60,000 bases of DNA, from positions 5,885,311-5,945,310 of the forward strand of contig CM022673.1 of NCBI GenBank assembly GCA_012295275.1. The letters run 5' to 3'. The DNA is from Chrysomallon squamiferum (lineage: Eukaryota; Mollusca; Gastropoda; Neomphalida; Peltospiridae). The translations under genes were made by a program, and so were the position numbers. Within the stretch, counting starts at the first letter, position 1. Every line of letters begins with the position of its first letter. The notes under the pieces are model-generated. The model did not search any database, was not told the DNA's origin, and saw nothing but the letters and a program-made list of their open reading frames with translations. Shown here piece after piece: positions 37,460-50,550 of this stretch.

Positions 37460-37503
37460 CTGTTATTATTATTGTTTATATATATAAACAATAATAATAA
37501 CAG
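37460..37503. repeat. perfect 44-bp palindrome
   Basis: The 44 bases equal their own reverse complement exactly, from CTGTTATTATTATTG on the left arm to the matching right arm, with a TATATATA centre and no spacer. It could extrude as a cruciform. It adjoins a degenerate (AAC/AAT)n array. Confidence 0.9.
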
Positions 37504-37809
37504 GAACAACACAACAACAATAATAATAACAGTAATGATAACAATGACGTTGATGGTGATAATAGTGAAGAAGATGAAAACAAAAAAAAGATTAGTTATA
37601 TTATTTTATCAGTCTAAGTTTATTTTCATTCAATCTTTTGTTTATTTAATTATTTTTAATTTTTATTTATTTTTTAATAATACAAAATGGTTCGATATAG
37701 ATATGCACCCATACATTCTCTTTCTCTCTCATTTCTTATTATTTTACTTTTTCTCGGTATATATCTTTTTTCTTTGTTCTTTTTTCTCTTCTCTCTTATT
37801 TATTTATTA

Positions 37810-37835
37810 TTACTCTTCTTCTTCTTCTTCTTTTT

Positions 37836-37866
<31 letters not shown>

Positions 37867-37890
37867 TTATTATTATTATTATTATTATGA
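37810..37890. repeat. (TTC)n(TTA)n array
   Basis: About 53 bp of TTC is followed by about 25 bp of TTA, the same order as at 43360-43533 but with different flanks. Confidence 0.95.
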
Positions 37891-37930
37891 CTATTACTTC
37901 TATTATTATTACCATTATTATTGTACTAGT

Positions 37931-38027
37931 TGAATGGGGTGGGGGAGCTGCATTGTTTTTATCAATCAGAAAACTGGACACAAGACTGGTCAGAGTTCTT
38001 TAAACAGTTTTTCCAAGTAAAGTGGCT
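37931..38027. repeat. dispersed repeat, copy B
   Basis: This is the same element as at 35091-35197, in the same orientation 2.8 kb away, with C-to-T or G-to-A type changes at several sites (for example CAGCG to CAGAG). It sits directly after (TTC)n/(TTA)n arrays. Confidence 0.8.
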
Positions 38028-38836
38028 ACTAATAGTAGTTGTATTTCTATTATTGTTGTTGTTGTTACTATTCTTACTGTTATTATTAATAGAATTAGAA
38101 GTAGTAGTAGCAGCAGCAGCAGCAGTAGTAGTAACAGTAACGGTAATAGCCGCTGTATACCGCTCCCTTCTTCTACCTCTCTCGTTTCTCTTTATCTTCA
38201 TTTCTCTCTTACTTCTTTCTCCTCTTTCATTTGTGTCACCTTTCTTCACGTTTTTAAAATTATTATTATTTTTATTATTATTATTATTTTTTTATATAGA
38301 TCTAACAATTAGCTTTCCAGATAATACCTTACAGGGTTAAAACACTCCTTCGTCGAAGCAGACACTTAGAAGTCGATTTATCAGCTTTATATAATGTTAT
38401 CACTCATCCACAGGGAGTCGAGTGGTTACGCAAGTTGTAGCTCTTCTGTTTACACGGTTATCTCCCCATGAGGTCACACAACACGTGCCCGTCACGAGAT
38501 TTCTAATCGCAATGGCGACCGACTGTCTTACTTCAAAACCGATTTTATCATTTATCTTCTACAGGCAGGCTTTTTGCTTCTTCAGTTTTCGTTTAATTTT
38601 AAATTTTGATTTTGATATGGGTTTTGGGGGTTTTTTTTTTTTTTGTGTGTGTGTGTGTGGGTTTTTTTTTTTTTTTAAAGTTTTTGCACTTGTCTGTTTA
38701 AAGCATGATGATAAAACACTTGTTATCTAAAAACAGAAGAAAATAAATTACGACATGAATAAAAGAAAAATATAATTTTTCATAATTGTTAGAAATTCTA
38801 CGTCTGCGGGTTCGATGTGTTTTTTTTTGGGGCATG

Positions 38837-38842
<6 letters not shown>

Positions 38843-38895
<53 letters not shown>
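38843..38895. repeat. (GT)n tract
   Basis: About 52 bp of GT within G/T-rich, low-complexity DNA (38620-39020). Confidence 0.96.
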
Positions 38896-38902
<7 letters not shown>

Positions 38903-39069
38903 TTCTTTGTATTTGTTTTGGTCTGTTTTTTTCCCCTGCTGCCTCTTACCTTTTGTGTTTGTTTTTTCTGTTTGTTTGTTTTTTTGTTTTTTTTTTTGTT
39001 GTTATTTTTTTGTTATCGTACTTGTTAACTTCCGCTGCTTCTGACTTTTATTGATATATTTTCCCGCTG

Positions 39070-39071
<2 letters not shown>

Positions 39072-39136
<65 letters not shown>
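39072..39136. repeat. (CT)n tract
   Basis: About 65 bp of CT followed by a few AGT triplets. Confidence 0.97.
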
Positions 39137-39139
<3 letters not shown>

Positions 39140-39827
39140 ACAGTAGTAGTAGTAATAACAACAACAGGGTTCTTCGTTGGATTACTTGAAAACGTTGGAA
39201 TAGTCAAAGCATTTCAAGTCATGATAACAGAAAGAAAAATAATTGCACGTGGTAACATCATTTTAATGATGTGAATTTCCTATCATCAGATTAAAGTATT
39301 AACAAGATTAAACAGCTTAAGTTTATCACAAAATATTTTTATCTATATGGCTTCTCTCCCCTTTTTAAAAAGACACGAACTATATATTTTATTTTATTTT
39401 CATATTTTGTTTTATTTTATTTAACTTTACTATTTTTTTAAAATTATTTTTCTTTTTATTAATTTTTATTTAATTTTTAAATTTTATTTTGTTTTAATAT
39501 TTCAAGTACTATTCAGTTCTGTCCTATTCTGTAATTAATTTTCACTGTAATTTCAGTTGTTATTTTCAATTATTATTATTACATTTTATTTGATAAAATA
39601 CCCTTTATTTTATTTTATATGCACTCATATCTGTTTTCTAAAAAGTCTGTCCTAATCTGTTTAAAACACACTTGTTTTCTGGCATTAATTAAGGCACAAA
39701 ACAAATAAAAAAAAAAAAAAAAAAAAAACAATCGAACTCTACAAATAAATATTTATTTAATTTCGACGCAGCCAGTTAAAATGTCAAGCCTTTTTCGTTA
39801 CACGTTCGTCAGACATTTGCACGTGCA

Positions 39828-40161
39828 GGTGCGCCCTCTTCAGGCCGAAATATTTTACTAAATTAAATATTAACGTATTTCGAGATCTGATATAAAAAAT
39901 CATTATCAGTACGGCCTATGAAACCAGCATCAATTACTAGTCCCTAGCTTATCTAAATATTGAACTTGGTTCGGAAATGCACAACCCTTAACAATTCCTA
40001 ATCATTTGTGTCGCAGAAGTAGACGTTCAAATGATGGACACATTTTCCATCGATCCGTTTTGCATTACCGTTCACGTCACTTGCTGAAAAGGAATAAACA
40101 CAGGTTGTCAGACATGTAAACATGAAAGGAAATCGATCAGTCTCGCGCCGCTGCACGTGCA
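39828..40161. promoter_or_regulatory. CpG-richer island with two TGCACGTGCA palindromes
   Basis: The decamer TGCACGTGCA occurs at 39828-39837 and 40152-40161, and a related GGCACGTGCT follows at about 40173-40182. The island (about 39750-40400) has no convincing ORF. The palindrome contains the CACGTG core used by HES/HEY and bHLH-Zip factors. Identical decamers are at 281-290 and 19943-19952. Confidence 0.45.
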
Positions 40162-40707
40162 TGCGAGAATTGGGCACGTGCTGTCGAGGACGTTCTTTGC
40201 CCGGTGGTTATCTGCCGACAACTTGTTGTATCATTAAAACGGCTTTAATTGCCAAGTTGAATGCGTTTTGAGAACTGTAGCTAAAGGTAAAAACTCGAGT
40301 GGTATCCTACACTTGTCATAATATTAGCTTGCACTGAGAAGATAGTAGGAGGGTTGTGGTTGTTTGACTTCTCGAGTGTGCACGTGTAAGTACTTAACTC
40401 CCATTGGTGCAAGTGTAAAAAAAAAAAAAAAAAAAAAATCATAATATACCGTGTCTGTTTGGGGACTACATATATTCCGATTAGCTGCCAAATATTAGAA
40501 GATTTTCATTATTAATTAATGACTGCTGAGAAATGTATATTCATTTATTTTGAAGACTTTAAAAACGGTTTTAAAATAAATAAAATACCCTTACAGGAAG
40601 ATTATATTTTTAAAACTTGTTAATTGATTTTGATTTTTAGAAGAATGGCAAACAGGTAGACAAGAGCAAAATACGGTGTCCGAGGGTAAAACGTTGAGAA
40701 AAAGGGT

Positions 40708-40833
<126 letters not shown>

Positions 40834-41265
40834 TTTGTATGTTGTACAACATAAAAAGACAATTACAAGGCAAAAACAATACGACAGAACAGCGTGTAAA
40901 AATAGAACGAAAGACGGAATAAAGAACAACGAGGTACAAATTAAAAAATAAACAGTATTTGATCTGTAACTTTAGAAATGACGTTATCAAAAATAGTTTA
41001 ACCCGTTAGCTTAAGCGGCCTTATTTTTTTTTTTTTTTTTTTTAAATCTGAAAATTATTATTTGTAACATTATTATTTTAAGGTTAATTTTTCAACCTCC
41101 AGCTTATTTTTTTTTTTTTTTTTTGACATTAATTCCCTCAGACCGTTTTTTTTGTTTTCTTTTGTACAACTCCTTGGTACTTCTGTATAACCCTCCTTTG
41201 TGCGTTTCGATAACAAATTTTCGATTGTGACTTTTCGTTAATGTTCGCTGGCGAAATCAAAACAT

Positions 41266-41397
41266 TTATAAACGCGAACAAAAACGCATTACACTGCACC
41301 GAAAATATTGTGTAGTTATCACAGCACGACACTTGTTTGATCTCATTTGCGATGCGAGGATAGCGATCTCAAAAATCGGTTCGATTAACTCCGCCAT
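41266..41397 (-). other. possible orphan start exon (43 codons)
   Basis: An ATGGCG overlapping a YY1-type site (CGCCATATTG, 41392-41401) begins a 43-codon ORF starting MAELIEPIFEIAILASQ, in a CpG-richer island. It could splice out at a GTGTCG or GTGCTG site. The peptide is not recognised and there is no corroborating exon on this strand. Confidence 0.2.
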
Positions 41398-41921
41398 ATT
41401 GTGTCTAACCCGAATTTTGTAAATAAATTCGCCCCGTGCGGAAAAGAGGGTTAATTCCGTGTTAAAGGTGAAAGCATAATGAATAAACATTGTTAATAGC
41501 AGGTCGCGAAAACTGATATGTTTGAATGACTAACAAGTTTGGAAACAAATTATTTGATTACTTATCGGGTGACACATACTTATCACGCAAGAAAAAAACA
41601 CCTGCAGGCACAGAAGGCCCATTATGGGTATAAATATTTGGAAATGAATGACTTTAAATTTTATTTTATTTTATTTTGTTTTGTATTTATTATTATTTGT
41701 TAACCACGAACACCCCACTCCCCCCTCGGTGGTGAGCATGTTTATTTTATTTATATGCATTTATTTTAATTTATTTAAGTATATATATATATAAATTGTT
41801 GTATATAAATTAATTATTAATTCATATATTAATAAATAAATAATATAATACAACAATGTCTTCATTCGTATTTCTTTCTGTCTGTCTTTCTTTCATCTTT
41901 CTTTTCTTTTTTTTTTTTTTT

Positions 41922-41961
<40 letters not shown>
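41922..41961. repeat. (TA)n tract
   Basis: About 36 bp of TA following a T-run. Confidence 0.95.
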
Positions 41962-41963
<2 letters not shown>

Positions 41964-42649
41964 CATACTTCATGCAGAAAGATAATAAATAAATCGATGT
42001 AAATGAAAAATATTTTTCGTTTGATCGTTATAATTACTTCTTATATATTTATGTCATAATTATATTTGATACCATGAAGTTATGTTACAAAATACAACTA
42101 ATTCATATATTTAAATTATTTAATTTTCTTTTGTTTATTGTTTTTGTTTTCCTTTGTTTTTTCTAGTTATTATTATTATTATTATTATTTTTAATTATTT
42201 AAAAATTATTTATAATTTATTTTCAAATATCTATCAACTATAATAATTCATTTTTAAATTTTTATAATCCCTGTTAATTAATTAATCTCAGTGTACTGCT
42301 TTACCTAAAGAGGTCCTCCGTAACCAATATTGAGGCCGACGACGAAAAGCGCCACCTAGTGAGAGATTACAGTCGACAAGGCAATTGGCGGGAGGTTAAC
42401 AAGTTGTCGCTTATCCAAATAAAACTCGACTAATAATTTAAGGTCAGCTGATACTCCCAATACTGACCCGTTTCACCTAAGCTGTCAAAAAATAATTATG
42501 AGAGTATAATTATATATACATGTATTGACAAAAGTAGCATGAAAGAGATTTCTTCTTTTTTTTAAAAAAGAAGAATTATAATGATTAAAGAAATAATTTT
42601 ATGTGACGTAGTAAAGAGCAAATAAATTATTTGTTTTGAAAATGTATTT

Positions 42650-42924
42650 TATTTTTATTTTGCTAAACTTTATTTTTTTATTTTTTATTTATCTATTTTT
42701 TTTATTTATTTATTTATATAATTTATTTATTTATTTTTTTTATTTATTTATTTTTTATTTTTTTTTTTTTTTTTTTTTTTTAATTTTTTTTTTTTTTTTT
42801 TTTTTGTCGTTCTTGTAATAAATGTTTTTATCCCCAGAAAAGAAGTGATAACAATAGAACTATTTATTATTTGGTTATTTATTTTTTTTTTTTTTATTGT
42901 TTATTTTATTATTATTCATATTCA

Positions 42925-42959
<35 letters not shown>

Positions 42960-42960
42960 C
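42650..42960. repeat. T-rich low-complexity block with (TTTA)n and (TTA)n
   Basis: Poly-T, TTTA and TTA repeats fill this span, which has no other recognisable content. Confidence 0.93.
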
Positions 42961-43197
42961 GATAAATAGTTAAAAGTATTAAAAAAAATAATATAAATAA
43001 TAATAATAATAATAACTGATGAATATGACCATGATAATAATAAATGATGATGATCATAAATGAATAAATGAATAAATAAATAAATATAAAGAGAAATGTA
43101 AAAAGTATCAACTGATTAACTGAAAGATACGGTGGCAACTGTCAATAATTTCTTCACTTTTGTATTCTACCGTTAAATTTGTAAGGATATAAATGAT

Positions 43198-43228
<31 letters not shown>

Positions 43229-43359
43229 TTACTTTTTTAAAGATCATTTACTTACCTACATTTCAGTTTTTATTTTCATTTCCTTTTATTCATATACATT
43301 TTCTAGTTTTGTAAATTATTCCTCTTAATTTTGTTGTTGTTGTTTGTTGTTTTTTTTTT

Positions 43360-43371
43360 CTTCTTCTTCTT

Positions 43372-43446
<75 letters not shown>

Positions 43447-43481
43447 TTATCTATTTCTTCTTCTTCTTCTTCTTCTTCTTC

Positions 43482-43522
<41 letters not shown>

Positions 43523-43533
43523 TTATCTATTTC
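43360..43533. repeat. duplicated compound microsatellite (TTC)n(TTA)n
   Basis: The order (TTC)n, (TTA)n, TTTTATCTATTTC occurs twice in succession (about 43360-43458 and 43458-43533), so a compound repeat has itself been duplicated, differing in triplet number. Confidence 0.85.
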
Positions 43534-44409
43534 TGTAACAAAGAAAGGCTGTAAGATATTTAAAAAGCGGAAAAAAAAAAAAAAATGCCTAAGAGACAAC
43601 GAAGAAGAAAATGAATACTTAATTAATTAAGCTGGTCCATTTATCAAAGTTCTCAAACGCCAGTCTCCGGACAACATGCGTAATCCAACACGTAAATATT
43701 GTTTGATCCGTGGATTTAGTTCTGACCAGACGACCGACCTTACCTTCCTGGTCAGCGCGTGGTGGTCTCGCGCGGACACGTGCGTACCTCGGTCCGGAAG
43801 GTTGCGACAGGGGTCAGTCAATTATTTGCCGATTAGACAAAAATCTACAGATAAAGGACCATGACGTTCAAGAAAATCCCAAACAGGTGCATGTAGCATC
43901 TTCATTCTGATGTCTCTTGCAGACGAGGTCGTAGGTCAAACGTTGGATCCTGGCTGGATGTCGCAGATTATGTTAAACAGATCTTCGGTTCAATAAACGT
44001 TGTCTCGATTTTAATTTTGGCGTCAGCCACTTAATTCATGGTACTTTGCAAGTTCGTTGAGTCTGCGTTCAAAAGAATGGACTATTTCACATGATTTTAT
44101 GCGCTTGTTTGTCCCTTTTTTTCACATGCATATAATAACTGATGTCCTTTAATTTGAATAATATTTTTATTTCTGTGAGATATATATATATATATGAGAT
44201 AATTCGAGATGCAGTCATTCTTTGCTAAACTTCTTAGAACCGCCCCTGTTTACAGTGACTAAACGGTAGTCATTTCTTCAGCGGTGTTTTGAAGGCTTTT
44301 GTGTTGGGTGTGGTATCTTCATGGCAACCACCAAGCTATGTTCTCGGCGTAGAACGACAATGCTCTATTGGTTTTTTTTCTGTTTACGTTTAAGCGCTGT
44401 AGTTCATTA

Positions 44410-44437
44410 TGACGTCACAGTCGTGTAATATAAATAA
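44410..44437 (+). promoter_or_regulatory. orphan CRE plus TATA promoter-like element
   Basis: A perfect palindromic CRE, TGACGTCA (44410-44417), is followed 11 bp later by TATAAATAA (44429-44437), the layout of a cAMP-responsive core promoter. A start near 44460-44465 would be expected. Downstream there is only a short ORF from the ATG near 44499 (17 codons), so a first exon with distant partners or a non-coding RNA is possible. Confidence 0.4.
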
Positions 44438-44669
44438 GGCTGTATTGTGCGTAATAACAACTTTGTCACGAAGATCACAGCGACTTCGTGTTTCGGAGAT
44501 GTTAGAACATGTATCAGGTGAAAAGAAAGAAGGTCATCTAAAAACTATTTAAATACTTCCAATTCTGGAGTCGAAATCAATAATTTTAAATATAAATTGT
44601 GATAAACATATGAATATAGTCTGCTTGTCTGCAAAATAACAAATATAACTGTTTCTTTCTGGCATTCCC

Positions 44670-44675
<6 letters not shown>

Positions 44676-44736
<61 letters not shown>

Positions 44737-44761
44737 ATATATATATATATATATATATATG
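44676..44761. repeat. (CT)n(TA)n compound tract
   Basis: About 57 bp of CT is followed by about 25 bp of TA. This is the last long CT/GA tract before the MINDY3 domain. Confidence 0.97.
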
Positions 44762-44808
44762 TTAATATTTTGAATAACAAAGTCTAGCAGTTATATTTTT
44801 TTTCCACA

Positions 44809-44810
<2 letters not shown>

Positions 44811-44858
<48 letters not shown>
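44811..44858. repeat. (AAT)n array
   Basis: About 46 bp of AAT. Confidence 0.96.
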
Positions 44859-44860
<2 letters not shown>

Positions 44861-47550
44861 GTCTTCCCTCTAAATAACGTTCACATTCGCCTAACTTCAG
44901 AAAAGAATGTAAACAACTTACGTACACAATAAAACTACTTTTCGTACGAACAAGCTTTTATTACATGAACAAACGACTACAAAACGAATAAAACAACGAT
45001 GCCCTTGTCGCTGTTGTTGTTATTGACGGCCTGTGGCTCTTCACACCTTAAACGCCGCGTCCATAATGACCACGTCCGGTCAAGTGGTCATATTGCTAAC
45101 ACGGACCACCTCGACAGTGTTGTTGGAGACAATTTCATTATCTGTCTACTAGATGCTTCCTTTTAAAGCAACCGTGATTGCTCGGAAAACGTTCACTTTG
45201 AACTGCAAGCGGGCGATCGTATTCCAACAAAGAGGTATCCCGTACATTTTAATACAGCGATTGTCAACGATATGGGTCAAGTGATTTTAACCATCTACCC
45301 TGTACAAAGAACTCCTACGCTGCTGCAATTTATCAAGAAGAATAAAAAAAAAAAAAAAAAAAAAAAAAAAAGAAGAATGAAAAAGAAAGATAGAGGTTAC
45401 AAGCGGCTGAGGAAAAGAAGATACAAAACGAACGAATGAATGACTGCTCAACGAGACTCCAGTAATACAAAGGAGATCTCCACTATTAGATGTCACAGAA
45501 AAGAGGGTTTAAACGGTGTGGGGAAGATACTGCATTGTAAGCCATTGGTCTCTTTACAAAAATTAAAAGAAGTCATGTCAATATTTATTATCAACCACGA
45601 CATTAATCTGGCAGTTGTGAAGACAGAAATGGATCATCTGTAGCCAAAGGCGTGAAATGGCATCAGGACCTTGCCGCAGCCGGGCTATTGGTTTTAATGT
45701 GTCCTGATGGGATGTGACAAAATCAGAAATTGCATGCATGTTGCATGGTCTTGTATCTTGATAAGAACTGACCGCTCTATGATTGACATCCCGCTGCGTT
45801 CATTTACTTTTCTTCTTTAACTAAAAATAAAATTAAAATAAAAAAGTTTGACAAGAGCAATCATCGCTTCATTACAGCAGTGCCATAAAAATCTCGTTTA
45901 CCCTCTCTTTGTAAAAACGACTTGATCACTAATGGATGCTGCCACAGATAGGTTGTCACTTCAGTCACGTTGCAGATGGAAATCTTTTCACAGACGAAAA
46001 AAAAAAAAAAAAAAAAGAAGTGAACCTTCATTCGTTGTCCACGAACTTAAAGACTCGTTATTATAAAGTGATGCTGCAGAGAACTGATTAAGCGGATTTG
46101 TAAGCGATTTTCTCAATTTGAATTAGCCAGCATACATACCATGCACTGCTGTTTTTTGAGTCTGTACCTGTGCAGGATTTCTAGTCTTAAAAGGTGTAGA
46201 GGATGAATCAGGATGATTTTTTTTTCCCCAAAAAAAATATAGACACTGCGAAACGAACATGCCGCAATCTTGCTGACAAAGATTTATTAATATTTGGGTA
46301 TTACTGTAAAACAAACAGCTCAGTGGGCGTAAAACAAATGGACCAAAAGGCGCGCTAGAAACAATTCCTGAAGATCATGTCTTAGTCTTCCATTACAATA
46401 ATGGCAATCTGAGAATATTAAATTAAATTTATTACTAACGTAAGTTATATTCTGTTGATATTAATTACATCTAAACAGACAACTGTGAATATAGAAATGA
46501 TTTTATTACTGACACAACCACTACAGTCTGAAAAGAAGGTTTGTTTATATTCACAAAAACTAAAAGAACAAACCAAAAAAAACAACAACACAGTACCATT
46601 TTTACAGTTTATAATCAACAGCCTGTTTCATATAAAATTGTGAATTTATAACTAACAAAAGTTGATACAGAAATTTGTTCGTTTCTAATAGACTTTTTTT
46701 TTTTTTACTCATTTTACTATTAAAAATACAGTTTAGAAAGCAGAGAAAACAGACAGTACCGGACCATCTTTTACAACAAATATATAAACTGCTTTAATTT
46801 ATTACACATTATAATCATGCATTATGGTTTAAGATACGAATTTATATACACACTAAGATATGAAACAGCTTTATTTACTTAAATTTGTCTACGAATTTTA
46901 GACAGAGAAAGATAAAATAATTTAAAAACAAATAAATAGAAATGATCATTAATTGCAAACGTGGCTATATCTGTTTGTTAAATAGAGCAAATAAGGAGAA
47001 GAACAATGAAATGAGATGAAGGAGACACACAATTAAACTGAAAAAAGAAAATATTTAAGATTATAACTAAAAATAATTGTATACCTTATAATAACGATTT
47101 TAAAACACAAAGAGATTTTGTGTGTGAATCTCGTACATGTAATAAATTAATATTATAAATACATTAATCATGTTACAGATGATCGGACAATACAACAATG
47201 AATTTACAATCAAATTCTGAAAGATATAAAGCATCACAATCCACAAACAATCTTTGCATATTTAAATAATAATTTAAATTATAATTTTGACAATGTGAAC
47301 AACATTATAACAGATTTAGTCATTTTAATAGTTAACATCAAGATACTGTTACTTCTAGTAACTCAAGTGAAAGATTAATAGTATTGGTATATGCAGAATC
47401 TAGTACTTAAAACTTATTATTTTGAGACTATTTAATACTGATGACTAGTAGTCTTAAATGTGTCTTAGGCAAAATGGAAATAACAAAAATAATAAAAGGA
47501 TGATATAACTGAAGGGATAGTAATACATAATGCATTAAATCAACATTTAA

Positions 47551-47551
47551 A

Positions 47552-47634
<83 letters not shown>

Positions 47635-47648
47635 AAAATAATAATTAA
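47551..47648. repeat. (AAT)n and (AAAT)n array
   Basis: About 47 bp of AAT grades into AAAT. Another AAT-rich array is at 47998-48110. Confidence 0.95.
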
Positions 47649-47996
47649 TAAGAAAAAGAAGCAGTAATAGAAAAAGAAGATACATTTTACTTTGAAAACT
47701 CCCCAGATTAATGTGACTAACTGTATTGACTGATACGACGTAACAAGCAAACAGGTCTTTAAATTTAAAAATGGCCATTATGCTCTCACTACAGATTCCC
47801 TCACAGCTACAGAATACTATTTAAAATAAAATTAGAAAAGTATCTGACAAAAAGATCAGACTTCACTGAACAATCACACTTAAAATTGGCCCCAATCAAA
47901 CAAATGGTCTTATAACAAATACATTTCTTAATCAAACAAATGGTCAATTATAAATAAAATAATAATTTCTTAATTAATGGCGTAATAATAACAATC

Positions 47997-47997
<1 letters not shown>

Positions 47998-48038
<41 letters not shown>

Positions 48039-48044
48039 TAATAA

Positions 48045-48075
<31 letters not shown>

Positions 48076-48128
48076 AATAAAAATAATAATAATAATAGTA
48101 ACAATAACAGCAATATTAATAAATAATA
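47998..48128. repeat. (AAT)n with AAAAT interruptions
   Basis: Several AAT blocks are separated by short A-runs. A nearby 16-bp direct repeat AATCAAACAAATGGTC occurs at about 47895 and 47931. Confidence 0.93.
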
Positions 48129-50186
48129 ATGATAACAAGAAAAAGAACAAGATTATTTTTATTATTAATATTAAGAGAAAAAAAACAACCCAAAACAAAG
48201 AAGTTTTGTTATTATTGATATTAAGAAAAAAAAAAAAATTCTTATGCATTCTCAGAATACTAAATAATTTCTATTTCTGGAAACTCCATAAGTCATGAAA
48301 AATATATTCAGTTCACCTGGTCCTCAAATAATAAATTAGCATAATGTTAAAATAGTTCATACCTTCCCCTGAACTTGCTACAATCAAATTGAAATGTCAA
48401 GTATTTTCACACAACACATCTGTTAATACCAACAAACAGAAACACTGACATTTAAATTTTGAAAGAAAAGCATAAAAAAAGAATTGTTCAGTACAAGAGT
48501 AACTACTGCAGGGGCAAAATGTCAATTGGTTATAGTTTCAAAATCAAAAAAGAAAAAGGAAAATAAAAATTAAATGTTATAACAGTTTAAAAATTAATAT
48601 TATAAATGTTAAGAATGTTCAATTTAAAATTAAATAAAACATATATATCTATATAATGATCTGTTAAATAAATAAATAAATAAATAAAACAAAATAGCTA
48701 AGTTAGTATCTATTACTTTTCAAAATGTTATTACATCTCTCAAACAATAACACAAATAATCATTATCTCAATTTTCTTTATATTTTACACTGAACATTCA
48801 GTATTCAGCTATAAATAATTTATGACAAAAACAAAACCAGAATAATTTTTCCAAAAAAATTTGAACACTGGAAAAAGAGAAAAAGCAAGACTGGATAAAC
48901 TGCTAGCTAAATGTATTTAAATATCAGTGCTTTGAAAACATCATGAATAAACAACAAAGTGGAAGCCTCTGTATATCTTTGCATGTATTTTATGTTATTT
49001 TCATATTTTACTATAAACAAAATTCGGTCTCCAAAGTGAAAAAAACAGAGCATAATTGATACACTGTTAAATTTTATTTAAAATGAAAATGGGTCAAGAA
49101 TATAAATTAATGATAATAATAATAATAACTAATTAAATAAATAAATTTTAAAAAAGAAGGAAAGAGATCATTACTGTTAAATGCAAAAGGATTATCATAG
49201 CATTTATATTCAGCAGTGTAACTGCAAGAATAAATAAATAAAATAATATTTGGAAGTCGGCAAAATATACATAACATTAATACCTCTCCAATTATAGTTT
49301 GCACTGAGATCAGACTATGGAATCTCATTTATTAACTTTACTAATAATAAAGATAATATTTATTTCTATTTTATTCTAAAATTTATATCAGTTTGTTACT
49401 ATTTATTTTTAACACTTCCAGAAATTATTAATCTAATATTTTATGTACTTTTTGAGACAGATAATAAGTTTACAAATATTTATTTTCAAAACTTTTTTTT
49501 TTTTTTTTTAAATTAGATATCAAAGGGTTAATCAGTTAATATCCCACGTAATATTCACTTTTTCTCGTTTATATTAATTTATTCCAAAATATGATGAGGT
49601 ACGATTCCAAGACCCAGAAATGTGTGTAAATTATAGAAGAGTTTTTGTAATTAACTAGTATAATGGTTAGAATCAAAAGTTGGAATAAAGATAATCATTA
49701 AAGCTGAATTCTCAGTAATTTTGCTGCAAAGATCACTCAAAACAACCCATAGTCACTGATATTAGCAGCATATTTATCTACTAATATATATTTATATACA
49801 CACATATACATATATTCACAAACACATTCACATATATACATTTACAATGTCTATAAATAATCACACACACACACACACACACACATTTTAAGTATTAATT
49901 TATGGTTTTTTTTTTTTTTGTTTTGTTGTCTATAATTACATTGAACTGTATTCTAAATCTTTGGTGGGATCATTTATTTATTAAAAAAAAATATATATAT
50001 ATATATATACAACTGAATAAACAACCAGAAGGTTGTTTGATAATAACAAAAGTGATTTATGTAATACTAGGGAAAAACAACCCAGTATAAAGGACACCTT
50101 GTGAATAGATTCAAATGTTGGAAAACCAAAATTCTTATTGGCTGGAACATAATGTTAATTTTTGTGTTATTTGAGAAATGTGAGAC

Positions 50187-50188
<2 letters not shown>

Positions 50189-50247
<59 letters not shown>

Positions 50248-50283
50248 TCTTATTATTATTATTATTATTTTTATTATTATTAG
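50189..50283. repeat. (AAT)n followed by (ATT)n, long hairpin
   Basis: About 59 bp of (ATA)n is followed by about 36 bp of (TTA)n, complementary on the same strand, able to fold into a long AT hairpin. Confidence 0.9.
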
Positions 50284-50513
50284 AATCATTCCAATTATAA
50301 ATGGAATAGGTGGCAATGATCTTCTGTGTTCTATCTATCCATGTATATATATTGTATGAAGCCCTAAGAAAGGATATCTTAATATATTAATGTTTTTCAT
50401 ATTTGATTACTACTCTTAGCTAAATTAATATTATTACTATCAATCAGTAAGCTCATGTAAACTACATTCACTGGCTTCTGTGATATAATCTCATGAAATA
50501 CATTTAAACAGTC

Positions 50514-50516
<3 letters not shown>

Positions 50517-50546
<30 letters not shown>

Positions 50547-50550
50547 GAGA
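50517..50550. repeat. (GACA)n array
   Basis: About seven GACA units ending in GAGAGA. Confidence 0.95.

Noticed and set aside
45440-45643. 67-codon + strand ORF downstream of the orphan CRE/TATA site
   Set aside because: No family match and no link to the promoter-like site could be shown.
50517-50550. Regular repeats that might suggest a CRISPR-like array
   Set aside because: These are uninterrupted tetranucleotides without spacers, in a eukaryotic genome. No CRISPR-like structure exists anywhere in the window.
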